Positions 17,883 through 27,109 are shown, numbered from the stretch's first letter. The stretch: DNA of 64,000 bases from Spirochaetia bacterium (GCA_022482625.1 JAKVOU010000001.1:2590784-2654783), one strand, 5' to 3'. Translations and numbers: made by a program. Notes: generated from the letters alone by a model not told the origin.

Positions 17883-18752
17883 ATGAACACTAGTAGAGAA
17901 AAATTTGTTCCATACTTTTTTCTTATTCCTGCTTTTATTGGACTCGTATTATTTCGTATTGCACCGGTTATCTCTTCTCTGATTGAAAGCTTTCTTAAAG
18001 TTTCATTTGCAAATGGTGCGCAGAAAAGCTTTTGTCTTTTTGACAATTACAAAACAGCTTTGTCAGATCAAGTTTTTATCCAAGCTTTACTTAATACATT
18101 AAAATTTATAATTGCCATTGTACCTTTTGAAATTATTTGGGCTTTTGCCTTGGCATTATTAGTCAACCATCCTATAAAAAGGATTGGCATTTTCAGAACA
18201 ATATTCTTTATTCCTTTTACAATTTCGCTGGCAATTACTTCAACAATTTGGGGAATAATGTATAATCCGAATGGTGGTTTTGTAAATTCAATATTTGAAC
18301 TTTTCAGAATACCTTCTCAACAATTCTTGACAAGTGCATCACAGGCATTGCCAAGTATAATCTTTTTCATTGCTTGGCGAGCTGTAGGTTATTGGATGAT
18401 TTTCTTGATTTCTGGCTTGCAAAACATATCACCCTCTTTATATGAATCAGCACAAATTGATGGGGCGAGGGGATACCAAAGCTTTTTCTATATTACGCTT
18501 CCGATGATGAAGAGAACTTTCCTTTTTGTTTTGGTGGCAAATACTACCGAGAACATATTGATGTTTACCCCAATGTACATTTTGACAGGAGGTGGTCCTC
18601 AAAATTCTACAAATGTTGCAATGTACGAAGCGTATCGGGAAGTATTTATTTACGCTGATAGAGGAGTTGGAAATGCAATGGTCATGCTTATGATTGTTTT
18701 GATACTTCTGATAATAATTGCTGAATTCAAATTGATGAGAAAGGAAGATTAA
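17883..18752 (+). CDS. Carbohydrate ABC permease, MalF/UgpA type
   Basis: The 289-residue protein has about six helices starting with FVPYFFLIPAFIGLVLF. The EAA loop is in LYESAQIDGARGYQSFFYITLPMMKR near residue 200, the contact site for the ATPase. The ATG at 17883 is preceded by AAGGA. It pairs with the permease 2 nt downstream. No ATPase gene is present in the operon, so a shared MsmK/UgpC-type ATPase from elsewhere is presumably used. Confidence 0.9.
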   Translation: MNTSREKFVPYFFLIPAFIGLVLFRIAPVISSLIESFLKVSFANGAQKSFCLFDNYKTALSDQVFIQALLNTLKFIIAIVPFEIIWAFALALLVNHPIKRIGIFRTIFFIPFTISLAITSTIWGIMYNPNGGFVNSIFELFRIPSQQFLTSASQALPSIIFFIAWRAVGYWMIFLISGLQNISPSLYESAQIDGARGYQSFFYITLPMMKRTFLFVLVANTTENILMFTPMYILTGGGPQNSTNVAMYEAYREVFIYADRGVGNAMVMLMIVLILLIIIAEFKLMRKED

Positions 18753-18754
18753 TT

Positions 18755-19594
18755 ATGAGAAATACAGGAATTAGAATTTTGCATTATACAGTTTTGGTCC
18801 TTTTTGCCATACTTTTCCTTTTGCCGATATACTGGGTAGTTATTTCATCATTCAAAAGTGATGATTCAATATTCAATGCTTTGATGCCGTTCAGTCTCAA
18901 AGCCTTGAAATTGGATAAGAAAGTATATATTGGTGCATTTTCATATATGCTTTTCAAGCGTAATTTTGCCAGAGCAATTTTTAATAGCTGCTTTGTAACA
19001 ATCTGCACGACAGCAATGGGAATCATTGTCAACTCTATGTGTGCCTTTTCTTTTTCCGTTTTTGATTTCAAAGGAAAAAATACTTTGTTTACACTTGTAT
19101 TGCTTACATTTATGATTCCTTTCAGTTCAATTGCCTTGCCACTGTACCAAATTGTCAGTTCACTGCATATGGTTGATACATATTGGGGATTGATTTTACC
19201 AGCTGTTGCTAATGGACTGTGTGTTTTTTTGTTCAGGCAATTCTTTCTTGATATTCCTAAGTCATATTTGGAAGCTGCAAGGCTTGATGGAGCAAATTGG
19301 TGGACAATTTATTCAAAGATATTCATGAGAATGTCAATTCCAATTGTTGTAAGTGCAGGAATCATACTTTTTATGTATCAGTGGGAAGCTTTCCTTTGGC
19401 CTTTGATTGCCGGGCGTTCACCTTCAATGAAAGTTATCCAAGTCGCAATTGCAGATTTGTCACAGGACAATGAAGTTTATTGGAACCAAATTTTTGCCTC
19501 TTGCACACTATCCTTGATTTTGCCGATTGCAATAGTCTTACCATTGCAAAAGTATTATATTGCCGGACTTACAAGCTCTGGATTAAAAGGTTAA
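18755..19594 (+). CDS. Carbohydrate ABC permease, MalG/UgpE type
   Basis: The 279-residue partner permease begins with the usual helix VLVLFAILFLLPIYWVVISSFK. Its EAA loop is SYLEAARLDGANWWTIYSKIF near residue 170, and it ends with GLTSSGLKG, the common MalG-type tail. It forms the membrane channel with the preceding gene. It is followed by the first nucleoside hydrolase after 3 nt. Confidence 0.9.
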   Translation: MRNTGIRILHYTVLVLFAILFLLPIYWVVISSFKSDDSIFNALMPFSLKALKLDKKVYIGAFSYMLFKRNFARAIFNSCFVTICTTAMGIIVNSMCAFSFSVFDFKGKNTLFTLVLLTFMIPFSSIALPLYQIVSSLHMVDTYWGLILPAVANGLCVFLFRQFFLDIPKSYLEAARLDGANWWTIYSKIFMRMSIPIVVSAGIILFMYQWEAFLWPLIAGRSPSMKVIQVAIADLSQDNEVYWNQIFASCTLSLILPIAIVLPLQKYYIAGLTSSGLKG

Positions 19595-19597
19595 GTT

Positions 19598-20560
19598 ATG
19601 AATAAAATTCCGGTTGTCATTGATGTTGATCTAGGTTTTGGATCAAGGAATGCAGATATTGATGATGCATTGGTATTGTTGCTTGCATTGAATAATCCTT
19701 TTTTTGATGTCAAGGCGATAACAACAGTGGGAGGGAATGTTTCTCCGGAGGAAGTTGCCTTAAACTTGGATGTGTTGCTGAAACGTATTGGTTTTGCCTC
19801 AATTCCTCATTCAAATTGCTGTGGACGACCTTTGGATCCTCTGCTTTGGGTAAAAGAAAGATGGCATGGTAGCCTGTCACAGGATTGTCTGAAAGATAAA
19901 GAAAAGACTTATAGTGTTGATTTGCTGAGACATACAATTCATAATTCAAATGAAAAGATAACGATTCTTGCAAGTGGCCCTTTGACTAATTTGGCTTTAG
20001 CTTTGGCGACAGAACCTTCTTTGTCTACGAAGATAAAGCAGATTTGTTTGATGGGTGGTACAAAGACAGCACCAGGTCTTGATTCCTTTCCTGTTGAATT
20101 CAATATCAAGGCAGACCCATATGCAGCGGCTTTTGTTTTTTCTTTGTTGATTCCGACTTATGTTTTCAGTTTGGATGTAACAAAGGAAAGAAAAATCATT
20201 CCTGAGGATTTGGATGTTCTGAACGAAGCAGTACCGGATGGTCTTGTTTGCAATTTGCGTGAAGCTTTTATCCGATATATGAGTTACCGGTCCCATAAAT
20301 ATGGCTTTGACAAGCCTTTTTCATTTATACATGATGCTTATCCTGTTGTTTACCTTTTACATCCTGAATTTTTTTCAATGACACCTTGTCACATAGCCGT
20401 AGATACCGATTGTGGATTGACAAATGCAATGACTGTCTTTGATACGAAAGTGACTGAACAGGATTCCTGTTTTCAGTACTTTGCATCTCATGCAGATGCA
20501 GTATCAATTCTTGATTTCGTGTTTTCGGAAATAGTACGAAAATGGGGAAATATCTTATGA
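19598..20560 (+). CDS. Nucleoside hydrolase (IUNH superfamily), first of two
   Basis: The 320-residue protein has the IUNH N-terminal calcium site in an altered form. Family members read DTDxGxDDA; here it is DVDLGFGSRNADIDDA, an insertion of several residues between the Asp pairs. Other motifs are kept: TTVGGNVSPEEVALN, ILASGPLTNLALAL, a Met-Gly-Gly strand, EFNIKADPYAA and the C-terminal HDAYPVVYLL. IUNH enzymes cleave N-glycosidic bonds of nucleosides to base and ribose in the cytosol. With a sugar importer in the same operon it probably cleaves the imported glycoside. The ATGA overlap with the next gene shows coupling. Confidence 0.85.
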   Translation: MNKIPVVIDVDLGFGSRNADIDDALVLLLALNNPFFDVKAITTVGGNVSPEEVALNLDVLLKRIGFASIPHSNCCGRPLDPLLWVKERWHGSLSQDCLKDKEKTYSVDLLRHTIHNSNEKITILASGPLTNLALALATEPSLSTKIKQICLMGGTKTAPGLDSFPVEFNIKADPYAAAFVFSLLIPTYVFSLDVTKERKIIPEDLDVLNEAVPDGLVCNLREAFIRYMSYRSHKYGFDKPFSFIHDAYPVVYLLHPEFFSMTPCHIAVDTDCGLTNAMTVFDTKVTEQDSCFQYFASHADAVSILDFVFSEIVRKWGNIL

Positions 20561-21501
20561 AAGAATTGCTTTATGATACTGATTTGATTGGCGATGATTT
20601 ATTGACACTTATGGTCATTGCAGGAACTAAAGATGTTTCCCTGGCAGGAGTCACTGCATATGGCCGAAGGATTGGTGCTCTTGGGCGTTGCAGGATTGCC
20701 CAGCAATTACTGGATTACCTAGGCACGACAGGTGTGGATATAGTACCAGGTGCTGATAGACCTATGTTGCAGGATCCATTACAGGGGTGTATATTTTGCG
20801 ATAATGTTATTTCCAGTTACGTTTCTAGCAAATGGGATGCCCAGAGAATCTATCAGAATCAGATTCTAGACAAAAAAGCGGCAGAATATTTAGTTGAAAA
20901 GGCAAACAAGTCTCCGGGTAAGTATACACTCCTTTGTACAGGTCCTTTGACTAATCTTGCATTGGCTTTGGAACTTGATTCGACAATTGCTACAAAATTC
21001 CAGGAAGTTTATGTTATGGGTGGTACGTATGCTGTCAGAGGAAACAGTTCTCCTGTTGCAGAAGCAAATTTCTATAATGATCCTGAAGCTGCCAAATTGG
21101 TCTTTTCACACTTCTCAGGAATCAAAATTGTCGGATTGGATGTTACTCTTCGTTTTGCTATTAATCGGAATACTCTTTCTTTTTCCAATGAGTCTTATTT
21201 GAAAAATTTCTTTTGTGATCTTGTCTATTCTTGTTGCTGTGCTCATAAAGAAAAGGGGACAGGTCTGCTCATGCCATTGCATGATACGTTGGCTTTTCTT
21301 GAATTGGCTGATCCTGGAATCCTCACATTCAAAAAAATGAAGGCGACGATAGGAACAGGGGCTGGCCGTACCCGTGGTATGATGGTTTGCTGTCCTGATG
21401 ATGGAAATGTCAGGCTAAACTCCCAGTATATTGCTGTTGATGTCGATCTTGACAGAGCCCGGCGATATTTTGCTGCTTGCATGGAAAGGATTATAAAATG
21501 A
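20557..21501 (+). CDS. Nucleoside hydrolase (IUNH superfamily), second of two
   Basis: The 314-residue protein has a standard-length metal motif, DTDLIGDDLLTL, at residues 7-18, with LLCTGPLTNLALAL, VMGGTYAVRGNSSPVAEANFYNDPEAA, and LMPLHDTLAFL near the C-terminus. The ATG at 20557 overlaps the stop of the preceding hydrolase as ATGA. An upstream in-frame ATG at 20542 would extend into it. Two divergent hydrolases side by side suggest either two substrates or a heteromeric enzyme. It overlaps the DapA-type gene as ATGA. Confidence 0.87.
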   Translation: MKELLYDTDLIGDDLLTLMVIAGTKDVSLAGVTAYGRRIGALGRCRIAQQLLDYLGTTGVDIVPGADRPMLQDPLQGCIFCDNVISSYVSSKWDAQRIYQNQILDKKAAEYLVEKANKSPGKYTLLCTGPLTNLALALELDSTIATKFQEVYVMGGTYAVRGNSSPVAEANFYNDPEAAKLVFSHFSGIKIVGLDVTLRFAINRNTLSFSNESYLKNFFCDLVYSCCCAHKEKGTGLLMPLHDTLAFLELADPGILTFKKMKATIGTGAGRTRGMMVCCPDDGNVRLNSQYIAVDVDLDRARRYFAACMERIIK

Positions 21502-22382
21502 AAAAACTGGAAGGTATCATTCCTTATCTGATCAGTCCTGTAAATGATGACGGAACCGTGAAGCTCAATGTTCTTTCCCGCTTATGCAATGACCTCATTG
21601 CAAGTGGTGTCCATGGCTTATGTGTTTTTGGAAGTGTCGGAGAATTTGCCTATTTGACTCCTGGGCAAAAGGACTCGTTGTTGAGAGAAGTCATAACAAC
21701 AGCAGCCGGGAGAGTCCCTGTAGTAGCAGGAGTCTCTGGTTTTTCTATTGCTCAGGCTGTTTCTGAAGCTATTAAATTCAAGAATATGGGTGTGGATGCA
21801 ATTGTTGTTATGTTGCAGGCTTATTTTCCTCTTTCAGAAATGCAGATTGCCAACTATTTCAAAAGTGTAGCATCTGCTGTCCCTGATCTTCCTATTATCT
21901 TATATTCAAATCCCAAATATATGCATTTTGAAATGTCATATGCTATTTTTGATCAGCTCATTGGTGTTCCGAATATACAATATTTCAAGGATGCGTCAGG
22001 CAATACCGGGAAGTTGTTGAGTATTGTCAATAAATATGGCAACAGGTTTAAGATATTCAGTGCATCTGCTCATATTCCTACGTTTGTTTCTTTGCTTGGA
22101 GGGATTGGATGGATGGCAGGGCCTGCATGTTTGATTCCTGTTCAATGTGTCCGGCTTTATGAATTGTGTAAAACACATTCTTATGCTGATGCTTTGGTTT
22201 TACAGAAGCAACTATGGAAATTGAATGAATTGTTTTCGACTTTTCATTTGGTTCCTTGCATTAAAGCCGGGCTCGAAATACTTGGTTATGATGTCGGTAA
22301 GCCTGTATTACCTCTAATGCCTCTTTCAGACAAAGGAAAGAGGCAATTGGAGGATATTCTTCTTGAAATCAGGAACTCTTAA
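21498..22382 (+). CDS. DapA/NanA-family aldolase or dehydratase
   Basis: The 294-residue TIM-barrel protein of the dihydrodipicolinate synthase family shows GSVGEFAYLTPGQKDSLL near residue 46, IILYSNPKY with the conserved Tyr, and the Schiff-base lysine in IQYFKDASGN near residue 164. The family cleaves or forms 2-keto acids (N-acetylneuraminate, 2-keto-3-deoxy sugar acids, dihydrodipicolinate). In a catabolic operon with hydrolases and sugar importers, a keto-sugar-acid aldolase is more likely than lysine synthesis. The ATG at 21498 overlaps the upstream stop. Confidence 0.87.
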   Translation: MKKLEGIIPYLISPVNDDGTVKLNVLSRLCNDLIASGVHGLCVFGSVGEFAYLTPGQKDSLLREVITTAAGRVPVVAGVSGFSIAQAVSEAIKFKNMGVDAIVVMLQAYFPLSEMQIANYFKSVASAVPDLPIILYSNPKYMHFEMSYAIFDQLIGVPNIQYFKDASGNTGKLLSIVNKYGNRFKIFSASAHIPTFVSLLGGIGWMAGPACLIPVQCVRLYELCKTHSYADALVLQKQLWKLNELFSTFHLVPCIKAGLEILGYDVGKPVLPLMPLSDKGKRQLEDILLEIRNS

Positions 22383-22384
22383 AA

Positions 22385-23356
22385 ATGTTTATCATTGCTT
22401 TGACCTTGACAGCACTTTGTGCTTTCCTTTTTCCTTCAGTCGGGACTTTTCTATATCAATTGGGATTTGTAGTAAATCTATGCATAATGGCAATGTATTT
22501 TTTCCTTGGCATTGTCGTTGATATAAAAGAAGTCAAAGAATCACTTTCTGAGAAAAAGCTTTTTTTCATTACACAAGTTTGTATTTTCATTATTGCACCG
22601 ATAATTGCTCTTGTTACTTTTCTTGTCCTTGGTAATTATTGTAGTAAAGATTCGTTGCTTGGACTGATATTCATCGGATGTGTGCCGACTACTATGACAT
22701 CCTGTATCATGCTGACGAAACGTTACCAAGGAAATACTGCTGCAGCATTGTGTAATGCCATCAGCTCGCAATTGGTTGGTATATTCATTACACCCTTAAT
22801 CATTTCTTTTATACTGAAAACCCAATATCAACTTGTACAACCTTGGCAAGTGGTTATTAAGAATCTTTTAATGAGGGTAATAATTCCTTTTTCTTTGGGA
22901 CAACTTTGCAATTTCCTGGCAAAAGGAAAATTAAACAAACGTGTTCCGAATATCATTTCTTTCTATGGTATTTTTGTAATCATTTACATAAATTTTTCCC
23001 AGGTGGTTTCTGGTAATGATTTCAATGCACTTATTGGCAATTTTAAACTTCCGATTGTGGGGACCTGCATCATTTGTTTGTTACAACTTTGTATCACGCT
23101 TATAATGGGTAAGGCAACACATATTTCATTTGGAAATAGAATTGCTTTGATTTTTACGGGGACTCAGAAAACAATAGGACTTGGAATACCTCTGTCTGCG
23201 ATTTTTTTTACTAACGAACCGTCATTGGGAATGGGCGTAAACATGCTATTGATAATATATTATTTCCTTGCAATGGTTTTTACCTCACTGATTGTAAAAA
23301 TTCTTATAGCAAGAAGAAAAAAAACAGATATTGGTCCTGTTGTATCCAAAGTATGA
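22385..23356 (+). CDS. BASS-family (YfeH-like) transporter
   Basis: The 323-residue membrane protein has about nine to ten helices. It carries GCVPTTMTSCIMLTKRYQGN followed by TAAALCNAISSQLVGIFITP, the signature of the SBF-like/YfeH branch of bile-acid:sodium symporters. It lies 2 nt after the lyase gene and ends the operon. It could export a product (for example a base or keto acid) or import a related substrate. The N-terminus is slightly short relative to some relatives, but the ATG start follows directly on the preceding gene. Confidence 0.82.
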   Translation: MFIIALTLTALCAFLFPSVGTFLYQLGFVVNLCIMAMYFFLGIVVDIKEVKESLSEKKLFFITQVCIFIIAPIIALVTFLVLGNYCSKDSLLGLIFIGCVPTTMTSCIMLTKRYQGNTAAALCNAISSQLVGIFITPLIISFILKTQYQLVQPWQVVIKNLLMRVIIPFSLGQLCNFLAKGKLNKRVPNIISFYGIFVIIYINFSQVVSGNDFNALIGNFKLPIVGTCIICLLQLCITLIMGKATHISFGNRIALIFTGTQKTIGLGIPLSAIFFTNEPSLGMGVNMLLIIYYFLAMVFTSLIVKILIARRKKTDIGPVVSKV

Positions 23357-23800
23357 CAACGGTCAGGTTCTATATTGAACATCAAGTATTTTATTGGTCT
23401 AAAATTTCAGACAACCTATTATAAATAATCTTGAAAAGCGTCCTGAGGGTAGAACTTTTTTATCAGAAGGGGGGAAATATAGGTCCTTCCTGGTTTCATC
23501 ATTATTTGATGTATTTTTTGTAGTTAGATGAAAGTGAACATAGGGATTCGGTTAATAGCTATAGTTTTGAAAAAACTTTAGCTATTGATTCTTGATATCT
23601 GCTATAAGTTGGTTTTGTTGACATTTGAATATAATTACTTTATTTTGAAATAGAGAAATTTATATAAAGTCAACTGGTTTTGGCAGTATATTTGTTATTT
23701 ATATAGAAGAATCTGTTGATGTTGACGATTCATCTATATGTTATTTTTCAGAAAAGAGATAGATTCTACTTGTGGTCTTATAAAGGGGAGTTTCGAAAAA
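23357..23800. other. 440-bp intergenic region
   Basis: This AT-rich stretch lies between the end of the BASS operon and the small-protein/ART-like pair. No terminator with a clear stem and T-run, no gene and no repeat was recognised. It presumably holds the promoter of the pair. Confidence 0.5.
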
Positions 23801-23962
23801 ATGAAAGCATTGAATACCAATCAAAGCAAAGAAACACGTGATTTTATCAAACTATGTGCAGAAATCGAAAAAGACTCGGTGCGAGCGGCAAAAGTTCTTG
23901 AAAGGACCGGGATTTATACAAAAAACGGTCAACTCTCTTCTCATTATAATCGAACAAAATAA
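23801..23962 (+). CDS. Small protein, candidate antitoxin of ART-like pair
   Basis: The 53-residue protein begins MKALNTNQSKETRDFIK and ends in GIYTKNGQLSSHYNRTK. The ATG at 23801 is preceded by GGGGAG at 23784-23789; the longer frame from 23738 has no such site. The central segment (KLCAEIEKDSVRAAKVLERTGIYTKNG) looks helical and charged. It lies 2 nt upstream of an ADP-ribosyltransferase-like gene, the arrangement of many type II toxin-antitoxin modules. I recall similar small genes before homologues of the next protein but cannot name a family. Antitoxin function is inferred. Confidence 0.6.
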   Translation: MKALNTNQSKETRDFIKLCAEIEKDSVRAAKVLERTGIYTKNGQLSSHYNRTK

Positions 23963-23964
23963 CA

Positions 23965-24564
23965 ATGTACCGACATCGGGATGGATTGATCTTTGGATTC
24001 CATGGATGTGATGAAGATGTACGAAACCAATTGGTAAATCGTCAGATAGAATTGTCTCCTAGTAATAATTCTTATGATTGGTTAGGGCCTGGTATGTATT
24101 TTTGGGAGAATAATGTCCATCGTGCATATGAGTGGGCCGACTACACCATGAAACATCCACAAAATAAAAACCAATCTATAAAAAAACCATCTGTAGTGGG
24201 CGCAGTACTTTGTCTTGGTAGCTGTTTGGATTTTCTTGATGCAGAAAATTTGGAATTATTGAAACCAGCTTATGATTTTCTTTGCCATCAGACGGAAGAA
24301 ACAGGGAAACCGATTCCTAAGAATAGAGGTAATGGCCTGATTAGAAATTTAGATTGCGCTGTTATTGAAATGTTGATTTCTTTGAAAAAAGAGAAAGAAG
24401 TTGTCTATGACAGCGTAAGAGGGGTTTTTTTTGAAGGAGAACCTATATATGAAAACGCCGGATTCAGGTCAAGGAATCATATTCAACTCTGCATACGTAA
24501 TCCTAATTGCATCAAAGGGTATTTTATCCCAAGAGACTTGGATGAAAAATATTCGTGTGTTTGA
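23965..24564 (+). CDS. ADP-ribosyltransferase-fold protein, candidate toxin
   Basis: The 199-residue protein opens LIFGFHGCDEDVRNQLVNRQ, followed by SYDWLGPGMYFWENNVHRAYEWA. The order HG(C/T), a short helix, then G.G.YFwe, then a helix with S/A-Y, matches the NAD-binding core of PARP-like ART folds (HG..., GxGIYF, Y). The C-terminal part carries EGEPIYENAGFRSRNHIQLCIRNP, where a Glu or the RNHIQ stretch could be catalytic or structural. It is too short for a multidomain enzyme and sits 2 nt behind a small gene, so a toxin-antitoxin role is likely. Target and activity are unknown; I recognise the family as widespread and uncharacterised. Confidence 0.62.
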   Translation: MYRHRDGLIFGFHGCDEDVRNQLVNRQIELSPSNNSYDWLGPGMYFWENNVHRAYEWADYTMKHPQNKNQSIKKPSVVGAVLCLGSCLDFLDAENLELLKPAYDFLCHQTEETGKPIPKNRGNGLIRNLDCAVIEMLISLKKEKEVVYDSVRGVFFEGEPIYENAGFRSRNHIQLCIRNPNCIKGYFIPRDLDEKYSCV

Positions 24565-24722
24565 ATAAATATCCTATCAAGAGATGCGCACAACAACCTT
24601 TTGCAGAAGTTGAAAGAGAGGGATATTTTGATTTTGCTAACTTTCTATTGGAGATAAGTTGTTGCTTCCTTTGCTGGTTTTATTGGGTCTGCCTGATACT
24701 TGATGTACAAATCTCAAGGAAA

Positions 24723-24760
24723 CTCTGTTGCAGTGACAGATATATATCATTGCAACAGAG
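24723..24760. terminator. perfect hairpin between convergent genes
   Basis: CTCTGTTGCA (24723-24732) pairs perfectly with TGCAACAGAG (24751-24760). It lies between the plus-strand ART-like gene and the minus-strand S12 gene, so it may serve as a bidirectional terminator, although neither side has a strong T-run. Confidence 0.5.
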
Positions 24761-24799
24761 ACTGAAAACAATTGTGAAGCTTGTTTGTACTGATTATGC

Positions 24800-26350
24800 C
24801 TATTGCTTTTGGAATATCATATGCAATGATCTGCCGCAATCAAGGGAAAAACCTGTAATGGCATGTTCCTTCCGTATCAAAGTCAAGGATGATGGAAGGT
24901 CATCGAAGACATCAAAGCAGAGGACATCCTGACTCCTTTGGTAGAGTTTTGCAGCAGGCCATCTGAAACGGGAAATGATGTATTCCTGCCCTTGCTGGCT
25001 GATTTGAAGTACTGCGCTGTTTTCAGTATCGGTATATGTTCCTTCCAAACCGTCAAGCTCCTTTGCCGGGAGCACTTTGTCCAGATCATATGTCCTGCCT
25101 GCTGCCTTGTAGAGTGCCTTGGAATCACAGAATGATATATATGCATCCAATGTGCCTAGTTGATAACTGCCATCAGGAAGACGGTGCAACGCAATTCGGT
25201 AACCGTTTTTCTCTACAAAGTTTTCCTTTCCATTTTCACTGATTGTAAGCTGACAGGGCCTGTCCTTGTCATTGTTCACATAAGTACCGACCATTGCTTC
25301 CTTCAAATCTTTTCCACTTTCAATGGACTGTTCCTGCGGAAGTTCCAGGAGTATGTCAGCGATACGAAGGGCAGCTTGCTTCGGAGCAATATTCGTCGTA
25401 TTGCTGAAGATACAGATATCCAGATGTTCCTTGGGGAAGATGAGTATCTGGGAGCGAAAACCTGCATCTACACCTCCATGTCCGAAGAATTCCAGTCCTT
25501 TATGGCTGCCGAATTCCAATCCGGCACCGTATTCACTCGGAAGGCCATTTGACAGGATCGGACGGGTAAACATGAAGTTTCTTGAGGCTTGGGAACCAAA
25601 CGAAGATAGTTGCCCTTCATAGTAATCCAAGACTGACACGAAATCATCGACGGTACTGTTGACGCTTGTCGGACCATAAAGACAGAAATTCAAAGGTTGA
25701 TAAGCAAACTTGCCGTTTCCTCTGTCAATGTAGGAATATGCAACATTTTTCAGGACCTGTGTGACCTCATTCCGTACACAGGTCTGGTTCATCCCAAGGG
25801 GAATGAAAACCTTTTGCCTGAGGAACTCAGGAAAAGGCATGCCTGATACCCGGTTTACGATTTCTGCAAGCAGGGTAAAATTAGAATTGCTATACAGATA
25901 CCTTGAACCGGGAGTAAAATTCAGATTCCTTTGATCTGAAAGGGTAGCTAGGACATCCTGCATGGTAATGACATCATCAATCCTGACCCCACGGAGCATC
26001 AGGAGTTCCCATTGGTCACGTATCCCGCTGGTATTGTTCATGAGGTTGCGAATGGTAATGGCAACCGGGATATGTATGATATCTCCTACATATTTCCGGA
26101 TATCATCATCCACCTGTAGCTTGTGTGCTTCCTGAAGCAACAGGATTGCCATGACGGTAAACTGCTTGGAAACCGATGCAAGATGGAAAAGTGTCTGTGA
26201 ATTGATAGGCACCTGGTATTCCAGATTGGCCATCCCGAACCATTTCCTATATATTGTCTTCCCTGCTTTCCTGACAAGTACCTGGCCACCTGGACAATTT
26301 CCTGACTGCCACCTAGCAAACAACTTGTCAATGTTTTTTTCAGTATCCAT
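24800..26350 (-). CDS. Serine hydrolase of family S12, D-aminopeptidase-like
   Basis: The 516-residue protein has the penicillin-binding/beta-lactamase fold: the SxxK nucleophile in ASVSKQFTV near residue 60, the YxN motif in LYSNSNF near 143, and a KTG-equivalent HGG in FGHGGVDAGF. After about residue 330 come two beta-rich segments (MVGTYVNNDKDR..., then LEGTYTDTENSA...). That gives a three-domain plan and a length close to 520-residue D-aminopeptidases, which remove N-terminal D-residues. There is no signal peptide, which argues against a cell-wall enzyme and for an intracellular peptidase. The ATG at 26350 has AGGAG upstream. It is the last gene of a set with DppA, MalY and CyuA. Confidence 0.75.
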   Translation of the reverse strand: MDTEKNIDKLFARWQSGNCPGGQVLVRKAGKTIYRKWFGMANLEYQVPINSQTLFHLASVSKQFTVMAILLLQEAHKLQVDDDIRKYVGDIIHIPVAITIRNLMNNTSGIRDQWELLMLRGVRIDDVITMQDVLATLSDQRNLNFTPGSRYLYSNSNFTLLAEIVNRVSGMPFPEFLRQKVFIPLGMNQTCVRNEVTQVLKNVAYSYIDRGNGKFAYQPLNFCLYGPTSVNSTVDDFVSVLDYYEGQLSSFGSQASRNFMFTRPILSNGLPSEYGAGLEFGSHKGLEFFGHGGVDAGFRSQILIFPKEHLDICIFSNTTNIAPKQAALRIADILLELPQEQSIESGKDLKEAMVGTYVNNDKDRPCQLTISENGKENFVEKNGYRIALHRLPDGSYQLGTLDAYISFCDSKALYKAAGRTYDLDKVLPAKELDGLEGTYTDTENSAVLQISQQGQEYIISRFRWPAAKLYQRSQDVLCFDVFDDLPSSLTLIRKEHAITGFSLDCGRSLHMIFQKQ

Positions 26351-26487
26351 AACTGTTGCTTCTCCTGTAAGTCTGCTGTCTGTCAATAGACAGGGACATG
26401 GAACTTGCTGATGCACGATCCATGTCCATTCTTCTGTATGATTGCATGTCCGTCAACGGGCATTCTTTCATGTCTTTCTTATTTGTC

Positions 26488-27087
26488 TCAGTAAATCAAT
26501 GAAGAAAAATAAATGATACCTATCATGACGACATCACCGGTGTTCTGATAGTTGTGCAGTGTGTTTTCAGGCACATAGGCACAGTCTCCGACTCCCATGG
26601 GAAACACTTCGTCATCGATGTGCATGTCTATTTTTCCTTGCAGGATAAAAAGGCTTTCATCCATCTTGCAATGGGAAATCATTTTTTCAGAAGCCCAGCA
26701 TCCTACGTCAAGCTGTACATACAGGCCGGTCATTTTCGCTTTCTTATCGCCAGGCAGGTTGGAAGGAGTGAGAATTTCATACTTTGTAGAAAGTTCGGGC
26801 ATGTGCATCTGCAATCGGGCTGTAGGAGCCAGACAGTAGGTGCCTTCCTGTTCCTTCTTGATTATTTTCCCGCTCCAAGTATTCTTTTCCTCAGTTTCTC
26901 CCGTGATAAGCCAGACTTCGGAACATTCCAGACATGCAGCAATCTTACGCAGTGTATTGAGCGACGGCTGTTTGAGATTACGTTCCAGTTGGGAGAGAAA
27001 TCCTACTGTGTATCCCGTTTGCTCTGCTACTTGTGCCAAGGTGTAGCCCTTGCGTTTCCTTGCTTCCCTTATCCTGTTTTTCTCCAT
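26488..27087 (-). CDS. XRE-family regulator with C-terminal cupin
   Basis: The 199-residue protein has a helix-turn-helix at residues 5-60 (YTLAQVAEQTGYTVGFLSQLERN and PSLNTLRKIAACLE). The C-terminal cupin barrel contains MGVGDCAYVPENTLHNYQNTG near residue 170. Such regulators bind small ligands in the cupin and often control adjacent catabolic genes. The ATG at 27087 is preceded by AGAGGG; an alternative ATG lies 18 nt upstream. It sits between the desulfidase-like gene and the S12 gene and probably regulates the set. Confidence 0.88.
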   Translation of the reverse strand: MEKNRIREARKRKGYTLAQVAEQTGYTVGFLSQLERNLKQPSLNTLRKIAACLECSEVWLITGETEEKNTWSGKIIKKEQEGTYCLAPTARLQMHMPELSTKYEILTPSNLPGDKKAKMTGLYVQLDVGCWASEKMISHCKMDESLFILQGKIDMHIDDEVFPMGVGDCAYVPENTLHNYQNTGDVVMIGIIYFSSLIY

Positions 27088-27109
27088 TTCGAATCCCTCT
27101 GTCATTTAT

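Noticed and set aside
22385-23356. Interpretation as an AEC auxin-efflux carrier
   Set aside because: The GCVPTTMTSCIMLTK...NAISSQLVG stretch fits the YfeH/SBF-like BASS family.
24800-26350. Antibiotic-resistance beta-lactamase
   Set aside because: No signal peptide, HGG in place of KTG, and a long C-terminal double beta region point to a peptidase-like S12 enzyme.
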